NCBI GenBank assembly: GCA_015222855.1
Contig: JADFWA010000025.1
Location: 1 to 9,701, forward strand
Origin: Pseudomonadota bacterium
GTDB taxonomy: Bacteria; Desulfobacterota; Syntrophia; Syntrophales; JADFWA01
DNA length: 9,701 nucleotides
Direction: 5' to 3'
Shown: positions 1 through 6,197 of the stretch, piece after piece
How the letters are laid out: each line of letters starts with the position of its first letter
Position numbering within the stretch: position 1 is the first letter of the stretch
The notes under the pieces: generated by a model
The model's database searches: none
Told to the model about the DNA's origin: nothing
The model's input: the letters and a program-made list of their open reading frames with translations, nothing else
Made by a program: the position numbers and the translations under genes

Positions 1-141
1 GAGGCTATCCGAGAATGGCTATTTTCCGCAATCTCTGCGTCAGTCTCAGATTTTAATCCTCAAAATACTCAATGTATTCCTGCGGTTAAAATCTTTTCCT
101 TCCTCGATCTTGCAAAAAATTTCTCATTCTCGAACAGCCTC
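1..141. repeat. Full-length imperfect palindrome (MITE-like foldback element)
   Basis: Three nested inverted repeats share one centre at base 71. The outer arms are 1-17 and 125-141 (15 of 17 bases complementary, GAGGCTATCCGAGAATG against GAGGCTGTTCGAGAATG). The middle arms are 48-56 and 86-94 (AGATTTTAA/TTAAAATCT, perfect). The inner arms are 64-68 and 74-78 (AATAC/GTATT). Weaker similarity continues inward from the outer arms. No coding frame is apparent. The right edge lies seven bases beyond the rho stop codon, and the left edge coincides with the window edge, so more could lie outside. There is no adjacent T-run, so it is not an ordinary intrinsic terminator for rho. It resembles dispersed non-autonomous foldback repeats; that identity is inferred. 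Confidence 0.6.
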
Positions 142-148
142 ATAGTTT

Positions 149-1396
149 TTACTGGTTCATTGCATCAAGAAATTCCTGATTGTTCTCCGATTTCCTTATC
201 TTATCAATAATAAATTCCATAGCCTCCACAGAATTCATCTCCTGTAAAAACCTCCTCAATATCCATACCCTGTTAAGATTTTCCTGCGGTATCAACATCT
301 CCTCTTTTCTTGTGCCGGAACGGATCAGATCAAACGCGGGAAAAACCCTTCTATCGGCAATCCTGCGATCCAGGTGAAGCTCCATATTTCCGGTACCCTT
401 AAACTCCTCAAAAATAACCTCATCCATTCTGCTCCCCGTATCAATGAGAGCCGTTGAAATTATGGTCAGGCTGCCGCCATTTTCTATATTCCTGGCAGCG
501 CCAAAGAATCTCTTCGGTTTGTGCAGGGCATTGGAATCGACACCGCCGGAGAGGACCTTCCCGCTGGGTGGAACCACTGTATTGTAAGCCCTGGCAAGTC
601 GGGTAATGCTATCAAGCAGAATGACAACATCCCTTTTATGTTCTACGAGGCGCTTCGCTTTCTCAATAACCATCTCCGCAACCTGAACATGCCGTGTGGC
701 CGGCTCATCAAATGTCGAAGATATAACCTCCCCATCCACGCTCCTCTCCATATCCGTAACTTCCTCCGGACGCTCATCAATCAGGAGCACCATTAAAATC
801 ACTTCCCTATGATTGGTCGTTATGCTTTTGGCTATATCTTGCAGCAGGACAGTCTTACCCGCCCTGGGAGGCGACACTATCAATCCCCTCTGCCCCTTTC
901 CTATCGGCGTAAAAAGGTCCATTATCCTTGTCGAGAAATTTTCGGGGGCGCATTCCAGATTCAACTTTTCTTCAGGATAAAGCGGGGTGAGATTATCGAA
1001 GAGTATCTTGTCCCTGGTTGCTTCGGGGGTTCCAAAGTTGACGGAATTTACCTTGAGGAGAGCAAAATATTTTTCCCCGTTTTTGGGAGGTCTCACCTCT
1101 CCCGACACCGTATCTCCGGTTCTCAGATTGAATCTCCTTATCTGCGAAGGAGATATATATATATCATCCGGACTGGGAAGATAATTGTAATCCACCGCCC
1201 GGAGAAAACCAAAACCATCCGGCAAAGTCTCCAGAACACCTTCTCCGAAAAGCGTTCCGTCCGTCTCGGCCTGGGCCTGCAGAATGGCAAAGATCAGATC
1301 CTGCCTTCTCATTCCGCTGGCGCCGGCCACCTTCAACTCCTTTGCCAGATCGGCAAGTTCACTTATCGGTTGTTTCTTAATTTCCGCTACATTCAT
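149..1396 (-). CDS. rho: Transcription termination factor Rho
   Basis: Hexameric RNA-dependent ATPase/helicase that loads on nascent RNA and ends transcription. The protein is 415 aa from the chosen ATG, close to the usual 410-420. An N-terminal Rho helical domain (about residues 1-45) leads into the cold-shock-like primary RNA-binding domain with GFGFLR. The ATPase core has Walker A PPRAGKT (about 176-182), Walker B VVILLD (about 257-262), the Q-loop region [14 protein letters not shown] (about 281-294) and the [14 protein letters not shown] segment. A TTG six codons upstream (1414) also opens the frame, but ATG at 1396 has a strong AGGAGGG site at 1404-1410 with 7-base spacing and is preferred. 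No key residue is missing. The rpmE gene often found beside rho is not seen; the foldback repeat sits there instead. Confidence 0.97.
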   Translation of the reverse strand: MNVAEIKKQPISELADLAKELKVAGASGMRRQDLIFAILQAQAETDGTLFGEGVLETLPDGFGFLRAVDYNYLPSPDDIYISPSQIRRFNLRTGDTVSGEVRPPKNGEKYFALLKVNSVNFGTPEATRDKILFDNLTPLYPEEKLNLECAPENFSTRIMDLFTPIGKGQRGLIVSPPRAGKTVLLQDIAKSITTNHREVILMVLLIDERPEEVTDMERSVDGEVISSTFDEPATRHVQVAEMVIEKAKRLVEHKRDVVILLDSITRLARAYNTVVPPSGKVLSGGVDSNALHKPKRFFGAARNIENGGSLTIISTALIDTGSRMDEVIFEEFKGTGNMELHLDRRIADRRVFPAFDLIRSGTRKEEMLIPQENLNRVWILRRFLQEMNSVEAMEFIIDKIRKSENNQEFLDAMNQ

Positions 1397-1422
1397 AAAT
1401 ACACCCTCCTGCAACCTTCAAT

Positions 1423-1451
1423 AAAATACCCTGCAAACACAACTTAAACAA
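1423..1451 (-). promoter_or_regulatory. Weak proximal promoter candidate for rho
   Basis: On the minus strand TTGTTT (1446-1451) and TATTTT (1423-1428) are separated by 17 bases, about 25 bases upstream of the rho start. The match to the sigma-70 consensus is only moderate (3/6 and 4/6), so this may be chance in an AT-rich gap. Confidence 0.25.
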
Positions 1452-1759
1452 TTAACACAAAGACTATGCCCGTCTATCTATCAAATATTTTAGGCAACGA
1501 GCTATAAAAGACAAAATATTTTGACGGCTTCGCAAAAACCCCTTTTCATTTCTCCTGTAAGCTGGAGAAAATAACCCATTTGAAATATCAGACTTTCATT
1601 CTGAACTTAAATTTTCTTCCATTAAAGAGAAGCTCTTGAATTTTCTGCGAATTTGCCAAACGTGGATTTTTAAATAATGGGCAGCTAACTTGAGATTATG
1701 AACAACATAAAAAGGAAGGTCTTACTCTTAGCATACACCTTTCCAAAAATTTGAAGATA

Positions 1760-1788
1760 TTTTTATACCAAATCCTGCAATATGTCAA
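1760..1788 (-). promoter_or_regulatory. Sigma-70-type promoter upstream of the rho leader
   Basis: On the minus strand a perfect TTGACA (1783-1788) is followed after 17 bases by TAAAAA (1760-1765). The overlapping TATAAA (1762-1767) gives a 15-base spacer. It lies right behind the pgeF stop and points at rho. The promoter sits inside a perfect 10-bp inverted repeat (1740-1749 with 1793-1802, TTTCCAAAAA/TTTTTGGAAA). Confidence 0.5.
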
Positions 1789-1803
1789 GAGTTTTTTGGA
1801 AAA

Positions 1804-2604
1804 CTACTTTAACATAATGAAACTTAACTGCCTGCCGGTTCCGCTCCGCTCCCGTCTGTGTGAAAAAAAGATGTCCCTGCGACAGGAGGTACAGATACCC
1901 GATAAAGATATATTCCCCGAAGGAACACCGGCGTCTTGAATCTGCAACCTGTTGGCCAGCGGAAGATCGAGCATCCACTTTCCTTTTTCATCACATCTGC
2001 TAAAAAAATATTCCCTGTTCGCATCTTCCCTCATTGCTTCAAAAACCACACCATCCACCTGATAACAACAGCGTCCAATCGCGGGACCGATAACGGCAAT
2101 GATATCCATCGTGCTGGAGGAAAATCTTCGCACAAAAGTATTAACGGCCTTTGCCGCAATTTTCAGGGAAGTCCCCTTCCATCCGGCATGGACAACTCCT
2201 ATCACCCCTTTTTTTCTATCGGCCATGAGTACCGGAACACAATCTGCCGTCGAGATTCCTATGGCCAGACCCGGTCTGTCTGAAATAATGGCATCAAAAT
2301 CACAAGACCGATCACCCGCTATATCCAGACTATCATTATCAATAACAAGTATTTCATCCCCGTGAACCTGATTCGCCACAAAGAACTGTCCCACGGACAG
2401 GCCAAAGGAGGCAGCGAGTATCTCCCGGTTTCGGGAGACCGCCTCCTCTCCGTCTCCCTCCTGCAAGCTGAAGTTGAGATCCGCAAACTTCCCTTCACTC
2501 ACCCCGCCCCGCCTGGTGCAAAAGGCATGTGTTACAAAATCACATTCCTTGAGTACTCTCGATTCCAAGTATTTTATTGTGCCTTTTTGAGAAAAATTGA
2601 ACAT
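1804..2604 (-). CDS. pgeF: Peptidoglycan editing factor PgeF (YfiH/CNF1-like, multicopper-oxidase-type fold)
   Basis: PgeF-family enzymes are cytoplasmic. In E. coli PgeF removes L-Ser misincorporated in place of L-Ala in UDP-MurNAc peptides; other members act as purine nucleoside phosphorylase/adenosine deaminase. The protein is 266 aa, a little above the typical 240-260. The conserved His/Cys/His metal site is visible: His81 in NQVHG, Cys122 in TADCVPV and His139 in VVHAGWKGT. Other signatures are RRGGVSEG (31-38), GPAIGRCCYQV (173-183) and the C-terminal CTSCRRDIFFSHRR...TGRQLSF. The ATG at 2604 fits the family N-terminus, though the ribosome-binding site is weak. It is probably transcribed alone from the promoter at 2666-2693, and its stop abuts the rho leader promoter. 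Confidence 0.93.
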   Translation of the reverse strand: MFNFSQKGTIKYLESRVLKECDFVTHAFCTRRGGVSEGKFADLNFSLQEGDGEEAVSRNREILAASFGLSVGQFFVANQVHGDEILVIDNDSLDIAGDRSCDFDAIISDRPGLAIGISTADCVPVLMADRKKGVIGVVHAGWKGTSLKIAAKAVNTFVRRFSSSTMDIIAVIGPAIGRCCYQVDGVVFEAMREDANREYFFSRCDEKGKWMLDLPLANRLQIQDAGVPSGNISLSGICTSCRRDIFFSHRRERSGTGRQLSFIMLK

Positions 2605-2665
2605 AGGTACCTACGCTTCTTCCAAGATTCCACTTGGGGTAAAATGCACCGTTGGGGCAGATACT

Positions 2666-2693
2666 ATTGTATCAAAAAAGTTTAAAATGTCTA
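2666..2693 (-). promoter_or_regulatory. Promoter for pgeF
   Basis: On the minus strand TAGACA (2688-2693, 5/6 match) and TACAAT (2666-2671, 5/6 match) are separated by 16 bases. The predicted start lies about 55 bases upstream of the pgeF ATG. A 5-bp inverted repeat GATAC-TATT-GTATC (2660-2673) overlaps the -10 and could be an operator. Confidence 0.5.
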
Positions 2694-2716
2694 AAGTGAA
2701 CTAAAGTGCCTAAAGT
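2691..2716. repeat. Three phased copies of CTAAAGT
   Basis: CTAAAGT occurs at 2691-2697, 2701-2707 and 2710-2716, i.e. at 10- and 9-base steps, about one helical turn apart. The first copy overlaps the pgeF -35 element. It may be a binding array or the edge of a dispersed intergenic repeat; neither is proven. Confidence 0.4.
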
Positions 2717-2758
2717 TAAAAGAATTCGCTTTCAGCGCAGTTTGTTTTAAAAACTGAT

Positions 2759-2773
2759 CACGCCGAAGGCGTG
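2759..2773. repeat. Small hairpin CACGCC-GAA-GGCGTG
   Basis: A perfect 6-bp GC-rich stem with a 3-base loop lies in the gap between pgeF and hicB. No T-run follows on either strand, so it is not a standard terminator. It may belong to the same intergenic repeat block as the CTAAAGT motif. Confidence 0.4.
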
Positions 2774-2834
2774 TACATTGTAGCGTTAATTTGATTTTAA
2801 TCTCATCCATTTTTTTCACCTATTCATGACAGCG

Positions 2835-2917
2835 CTAAGCATAACCGGCTGGTAAAAGCTGCATAGCGAAGCGGCGCAGCATTTACCAGTCCGTGTTCAT
2901 GCTGTTGCTATGCTTAG
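2835..2917. repeat. Large two-level palindrome directly after hicB (attC-like shape)
   Basis: The outer arms CTAAGCATA (2835-2843) and TATGCTTAG (2909-2917) are perfectly complementary over 9 bp. The inner arms 2849-2862 and 2876-2889 pair over 14 positions with one A-A mismatch (CTGGTAAA-A-GCTGC / GCAGC-A-TTTACCAG). The loop is 13 bases. The outer arm ends three bases from the hicB stop codon. Size, two-level stem and position just behind a cassette-type gene recall an integron attC site. However, the core boxes do not match RYYYAAC/GTTRRRY: the closest minus-strand GTTATGC has one mismatch, and the other side fits worse. A REP- or MITE-type palindrome is the alternative. The structure is certain; the identity is open. 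Confidence 0.55.
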
Positions 2918-2920
2918 GTT

Positions 2921-3250
2921 TTACTGGCTTAGCTTTGAACTGGCAAGCCGATTTAAACTGACCCCTGCTTCAGCAGCCTGGACTGCAAGTTTTCTATGAA
3001 TATCCGGTGGAACACGCACCATAAATTTGCCACTGTATTTTTTACAAGAAATTGGGTCAGGAATTTTTTCTTCATTATTGAGCATGTCTTCGATAACATT
3101 TCCGACCACTTTTCTAATCCCCTTCAAAGCTGCTTCAGGAGTGGATGAAAGCCAGCTCAGGCTTGGAAATTCAGCGCAAAGGCCGATATACTCTTTATCA
3201 TCCTCTGACCAGATAACGCGATATGTATAACGATCATTTTTAATCGGCAT
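2921..3250 (-). CDS. hicB: HicB-family antitoxin
   Basis: Antitoxin of a type II toxin-antitoxin pair that binds and neutralises HicA and represses the operon. The protein is 109 aa. The N-terminal half (residues 6-58, DRYTYRVIWSEDDKEYIGLCAEFPSL...) is the partial RNase-H-like HicB fold. The C-terminus (about 73-106, KFMVRVPPDIHRKLAVQAAE...SLNRLASSKL) is a ribbon-helix-helix DNA-binding domain. ATG at 3250 has a GGAGG site six bases upstream; an in-frame ATG at 3271 lacks one and is less likely. The start overlaps the end of hicA by 11 bases, which suggests translational coupling. The stop lies three bases from the large palindrome. Confidence 0.88.
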   Translation of the reverse strand: MPIKNDRYTYRVIWSEDDKEYIGLCAEFPSLSWLSSTPEAALKGIRKVVGNVIEDMLNNEEKIPDPISCKKYSGKFMVRVPPDIHRKLAVQAAEAGVSLNRLASSKLSQ

Positions 3251-3494
3251 TGTCTTCCTCCAATCTTTCAATGGCTTTAAGCACTTGTTTTACCTGATAT
3301 GCTTTTGCCTTTCCTTTACTTTTTTGAATGTTGACACGTGGATCTCCTTGCCACGGTGTCTTATAAATTCTGTGACTACTTCCTGTTTGGCGTGCGTTTC
3401 CAAAATAATGGTCACAAACCTTGCACAAATCAGAGAACCGAACATTATTTTGGTTCTGCTCCATTTGGGAGATTATGTCTTTGATAGCAGCCAC
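3240..3494 (-). CDS. hicA: HicA-family mRNA interferase toxin
   Basis: Small double-stranded-RNA-binding-fold ribonuclease that cleaves mRNA when its antitoxin is lost. It is 84 aa. The motif GSSHRIYKTPWQGDPRVNIQ contains the conserved catalytic His (His41), and the C-terminus KAKAYQVKQVLKAIERLEE is typical of the long HicA subfamily. The start is a GTG at 3494 with no Shine-Dalgarno sequence. It falls almost on the predicted transcription start, so the mRNA may be leaderless. The next in-frame ATG (codon 11) also lacks a clear ribosome-binding site and would remove the first helix of the family, so GTG is preferred. The toxin gene precedes the antitoxin, as is usual for hicAB. Confidence 0.85.
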   Translation of the reverse strand: MAAIKDIISQMEQNQNNVRFSDLCKVCDHYFGNARQTGSSHRIYKTPWQGDPRVNIQKSKGKAKAYQVKQVLKAIERLEEDNAD

Positions 3495-3500
3495 AATTAT

Positions 3501-3528
3501 ATAGTATCAATAATGATACTTTTGTCAA
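3501..3528 (-). promoter_or_regulatory. hicAB promoter with internal palindromic operator
   Basis: On the minus strand a perfect TTGACA (3523-3528) and TACTAT (3501-3506) are 16 bases apart. The palindrome AGTATCA-ATAA-TGATACT (3503-3520, 7-bp perfect arms) fills the spacer and overlaps the -10. This is where a ribbon-helix-helix HicB dimer would be expected to bind. Autorepression is inferred from the family. Confidence 0.65.
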
Positions 3529-3595
3529 GGGATTTTCGAACTTATGATTGTGATTTTAGGGAAGAGCATAACGTTCCTCTCAAGTGAATTGATAC

Positions 3596-3676
3596 TCATT
3601 GAGCCTTCCCTTTGTAGCAGCATTAATTTAAGCTGCGAAGGCACATCAAACCAAACAAAGGAGGAAGGCTCAATGA
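3596..3676. repeat. Strong inverted repeat burying a ribosome-binding site
   Basis: The arms 3596-3609 and 3663-3676 are perfectly complementary over 14 bp (TCATTGAGCCTTCC / GGAAGGCTCAATGA). Pairing continues as CTTTG (3610-3614) with CAAAG (3656-3660), leaving a two-base GA bulge. A separate inner hairpin GCAGC/GCTGC spans 3617-3621 and 3632-3636. On the plus strand the right arm contains AAAGGAGG and the ATG of the short ORF at 3673. On the minus strand the left arm contains an equivalent AAAGGGAAGG and an ATG (3599) opening a 24-codon ORF. The symmetry and buried start signals suggest the regulatory end of a mobile element. Confidence 0.55.
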
Positions 3677-3726
3677 AATTTTATACAAAATTGCGCTACC
3701 CTGGTTTGTATTTTCTGACTGGGTGA
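3673..3726 (+). pseudogene. 17-codon ORF, possible N-terminal remnant of a transposase
   Basis: The ORF opens with an excellent AAAGGAGG site (3657-3664) and reads MKFYTKLRYPGLYFLTG before TGA at 3724-3726. The first residues MKFYTKL resemble, from memory, the start of some IS110-family transposases. The segment LRYPGLYFLT alternatively recalls the start of IS200-like REP-associated transposases (LRxYPGxxYHVT). Neither match is long enough to decide. The frame closes 30 bases before the 3' end of rluD, so nothing of a transposase body remains. It could also be a spurious frame. An inserted and decayed element is my best reading, held weakly. Confidence 0.3.
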
Positions 3727-3756
3727 AACAACTGATTGAGTGGGTGAGTAGGGAAT

Positions 3757-4740
3757 CTATTCTCCGAACTTCCGGGAGGTATATTCCCTCAAATATTTAC
3801 AGAGTCCGTCCATATCGTCCGGCAGGGGAGATGAGAATTCCATGTAATCATTGCTTATCGGATGGAAAAACCCGATCCTGCTTGAATGCAGGGCCTGCCT
3901 TTTCATGGCCTTCACCTTTGTCCGGAGTAAATTGTCGTTTATGGAATTGACCCTCTTCGAACTGCCGTAAACGGTATCGCCAACAACCGGATGACCTGAA
4001 GCGTTTAAATGCACCCTGATCTGGTGGGTCCTTCCCGTCTCAATTGCGGCATCGAGGAGGGTAATAACACCGTAGCGTTCGACCACCTTCCATCGCGTAA
4101 TCGCCTCCTTCCCACTCCTGCTTTCCGCAGACATCTTCTTCCTGTCCACAGGATGCCTCCCCACAGGTAAATCAATAACGCCTTCCTCCCCTTCCACATC
4201 CCCATAAACAAGGACATTATATATCTTTTTCACGAGGTGATCCTTGAACTGCCCCGCCAGCCCCCTGTGAGCCTCGTCCGATTTTGTCACAACCATCAGA
4301 CCGGAGGTGCCTTTATCCAGTCGGTGGACGATTCCGGGCCTGAGAACACCGCCTATCCCTGAGAGATCCCTGCAGTGAAAGAGAAGTGCGTTGACGAGAG
4401 TCCCCTGATAATTACCCGCTGCCGGGTGTACAACCATACCGGCAGATTTGTCCACCACCAGAACAGATTTATCTTCATATACGATATTAAGAGGAATATC
4501 CTCGGGGAGCACATCATATTCTTTGGCTTCCTGCCTTAAAAAAACGACCGTATCCCCTTCCTTCAGCTTGTGGCTCGCTTTGACCTTAGATCCGTTAACC
4601 CATACAAAACCCTCATCCGTCACCCGCTTTACCTGGGAGCGAGACAGAGAAACATCCCGCAGGGAAAGGAAAACATCGACCCTCATCCCGCTTTCACTGC
4701 CGTCAACCCTGAACTCAAATTTTTTCTGTCCCATAGACAT
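3757..4740 (-). CDS. rluD: RluA/RluD-family 23S rRNA pseudouridine synthase
   Basis: Converts specific uridines of 23S rRNA to pseudouridine during large-subunit assembly. It is 327 aa from ATG 4740. An N-terminal S4 RNA-binding domain (about residues 17-65, MRVDVFLSLR...SRSQVKRVTDEGFVWVNG) precedes the catalytic domain. The signature GIVHRLDKGTSGLMVV carries the catalytic Asp (about residue 142), and TGRTHQIRVHLNASGHPVVGDTVYG is also typical. The start is ambiguous: TTG 4746 has GGGAG seven bases upstream, and ATG 4740 and ATG 4734 lie just downstream. Its 5' end lies 21 bases behind the selA stop, so it is the last gene of the operon. The RluD assignment rests on the S4 domain and length; another RluA-type specificity is possible. 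Confidence 0.9.
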   Translation of the reverse strand: MSMGQKKFEFRVDGSESGMRVDVFLSLRDVSLSRSQVKRVTDEGFVWVNGSKVKASHKLKEGDTVVFLRQEAKEYDVLPEDIPLNIVYEDKSVLVVDKSAGMVVHPAAGNYQGTLVNALLFHCRDLSGIGGVLRPGIVHRLDKGTSGLMVVTKSDEAHRGLAGQFKDHLVKKIYNVLVYGDVEGEEGVIDLPVGRHPVDRKKMSAESRSGKEAITRWKVVERYGVITLLDAAIETGRTHQIRVHLNASGHPVVGDTVYGSSKRVNSINDNLLRTKVKAMKRQALHSSRIGFFHPISNDYMEFSSPLPDDMDGLCKYLREYTSRKFGE

Positions 4741-4761
4741 CACCAACCCAAAGCTCCCGAA

Positions 4762-6171
4762 TCAAACATCTTCAGCAAAAACCTGCTGCAGCCCCTCCTC
4801 GATAAATGCAAACTCCTCTTCATCAACTGTCCTTGAATCGATGAGAACCTCATCTTCGGCAATCCTGACAACAACGGGAACCTCGCAATGCCTCAGTCGC
4901 TCACCCAGCCTGCCTGCCGACATACAGGGTGATTTAATACTCAAAAGCATCGTAGGAATCTCCTGCGTGGGAAGTGCGCCGCCGCCGGTCATGGAAGTCC
5001 CTTCCTTCAGTACAAGAACCAATCCCTCAATATGCGACTTTTTCAATATTGTCAGGAGCTTTTTCGCCCTCTTCTCGACATCGGCAAGAGGTTCTGTTAT
5101 CGCACGAAGGATCCTGATACCGGAAACAGCATCTTCACCGTTCAGATATTGCTTCATGGTGGCTTCCAGGGCGGCAAGGGTCAATTTATCTATCCTCAAG
5201 GCGCGGTTTAGCGGATTTTTTTTGATTTTTTGCAATATGTCCCTGTTTCCCAGTATAATCCCCGCCTGCGGACCACCCAGAAGCTTATCACCACTGAAGG
5301 TCACCACATCAACCCCTGTTTTCAAGACTTCCTGAACGGTAGGTTCTCTTTCAAAACCGTACCTGTCCAGTTCGACAAAACAGCCGCTCCCCAAATCGTT
5401 CATCACGGGGATATCTGCATTCTTCCCGATTTCCACCAGCGCGGGGAGCCCTATCTCCTCGGTAAAACCAACTATCCTGAAGTTACTTGTGTGAACCTTC
5501 AAAATGAGTCCGGTGTTATTATTCACCGCGTCCTCATAATCGGAAAGATGGGTCCTGTTGGTAGTTCCTATTTCTCTCAATATGGCCCCACTCTTTTCCA
5601 TAACCTCGGGAATACGGAACTCTCCCCCGATCTCAATAAGCTCACCCCTCGATACGATCGCCTCTTTCCCTAAAGCCAGGGTATTCAAGACAAGCAATAC
5701 GGCAGCGGCGTTATTGTTGACAACCAGCGCGTCTTCCGCTCCCGAGAGTTCGCAGAGGATTCTCTGCACATGGTCATACCGAAGCCCACGCTTTCCCTTT
5801 TCCAGATCAAACTCCAGATTCGAATACCCGCAGCTCACCTCCAAAATCCTCTCCAGCGCCTCTTTACCAAGAGGCGCCCTGCCGAGGTTGGTATGCAGAA
5901 TGACCCCGGTGGCGTTCACCACACGGCGGAGACTGTACCGCCGGAGGTTTTCTATCCTTCCAATCACTGCATCCGCCACTTCATCAAGCGAAGGAACGTG
6001 AATGTTCGTATCATCCTTTTTTGCAGACAATATCAATTCCCTTGTATCCCCCACAACCGAACGGCATGCAGACAGCACCACATCTCTTGGGGCCTTTTTA
6101 AGTATTCCCCTTTTTTTTAAAACGAGCATGATCTCGTCAATCTTGGGAAGGTTTTTTAATAATTCCTTCAT
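4762..6171 (-). CDS. selA: L-seryl-tRNA(Sec) selenium transferase SelA
   Basis: PLP enzyme that converts Ser-tRNA(Sec) to Sec-tRNA(Sec) with selenophosphate, the bacterial route to selenocysteine. It is 469 aa, like E. coli SelA (463). It shows the N-terminal tRNA-binding helical region (1-60), RRVVNATGVILHTNLGRAPLG (82-102), the CGYSNLEFDLEKGKRG substrate-binding region (114-129), NNNAAAVLLVLN (152-163), VHTSNFRIVGFTEE, and the PLP-lysine motif TFSGDKLLGGPQAG with Lys296. ATG at 6171 has a GGTGG site six bases upstream. It sits 26 bases after the radical-SAM gene and 21 bases before rluD. The organism should therefore also have selB, selC and selD and at least one selenoprotein; none is in this window. 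Confidence 0.97.
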   Translation of the reverse strand: MKELLKNLPKIDEIMLVLKKRGILKKAPRDVVLSACRSVVGDTRELILSAKKDDTNIHVPSLDEVADAVIGRIENLRRYSLRRVVNATGVILHTNLGRAPLGKEALERILEVSCGYSNLEFDLEKGKRGLRYDHVQRILCELSGAEDALVVNNNAAAVLLVLNTLALGKEAIVSRGELIEIGGEFRIPEVMEKSGAILREIGTTNRTHLSDYEDAVNNNTGLILKVHTSNFRIVGFTEEIGLPALVEIGKNADIPVMNDLGSGCFVELDRYGFEREPTVQEVLKTGVDVVTFSGDKLLGGPQAGIILGNRDILQKIKKNPLNRALRIDKLTLAALEATMKQYLNGEDAVSGIRILRAITEPLADVEKRAKKLLTILKKSHIEGLVLVLKEGTSMTGGGALPTQEIPTMLLSIKSPCMSAGRLGERLRHCEVPVVVRIAEDEVLIDSRTVDEEEFAFIEEGLQQVFAEDV

Positions 6172-6197
6172 AGCATTCCACCCTTATTCCCCGGGCT

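Larger units (their letters stand above)
1397..1803 (-). other. Intergenic region and probable long leader of rho
   Basis: This 407-base AT-rich gap between pgeF and rho has no convincing gene. It holds two promoter candidates reading toward rho (listed separately). It also has a hairpin TTTCTCC/GGAGAAA (1549-1555 with 1564-1570) and a possible 12-codon ORF on the minus strand (1734 to 1696, peptide MLRVRPSFLCCS) with a weak GGAAAGG site. A 20-base motif TTTTGACGGCTTCGCAAAAA lies at 1519-1538. If the distal promoter is used, the rho transcript has a leader of about 350 nt. Long leaders are known for autoregulated rho genes such as E. coli rho; the parallel is inferred. Confidence 0.4.

Noticed and set aside
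809..1447. 212-codon open frame on the plus strand
   Set aside because: It lies antisense to rho, whose full set of motifs is intact; the translation has no recognisable domain.
4448..5335. 295-codon open frame on the plus strand
   Set aside because: It is antisense across rluD and selA, very rich in Ser/Thr/Arg and without family motifs, as expected for a shadow of real genes.
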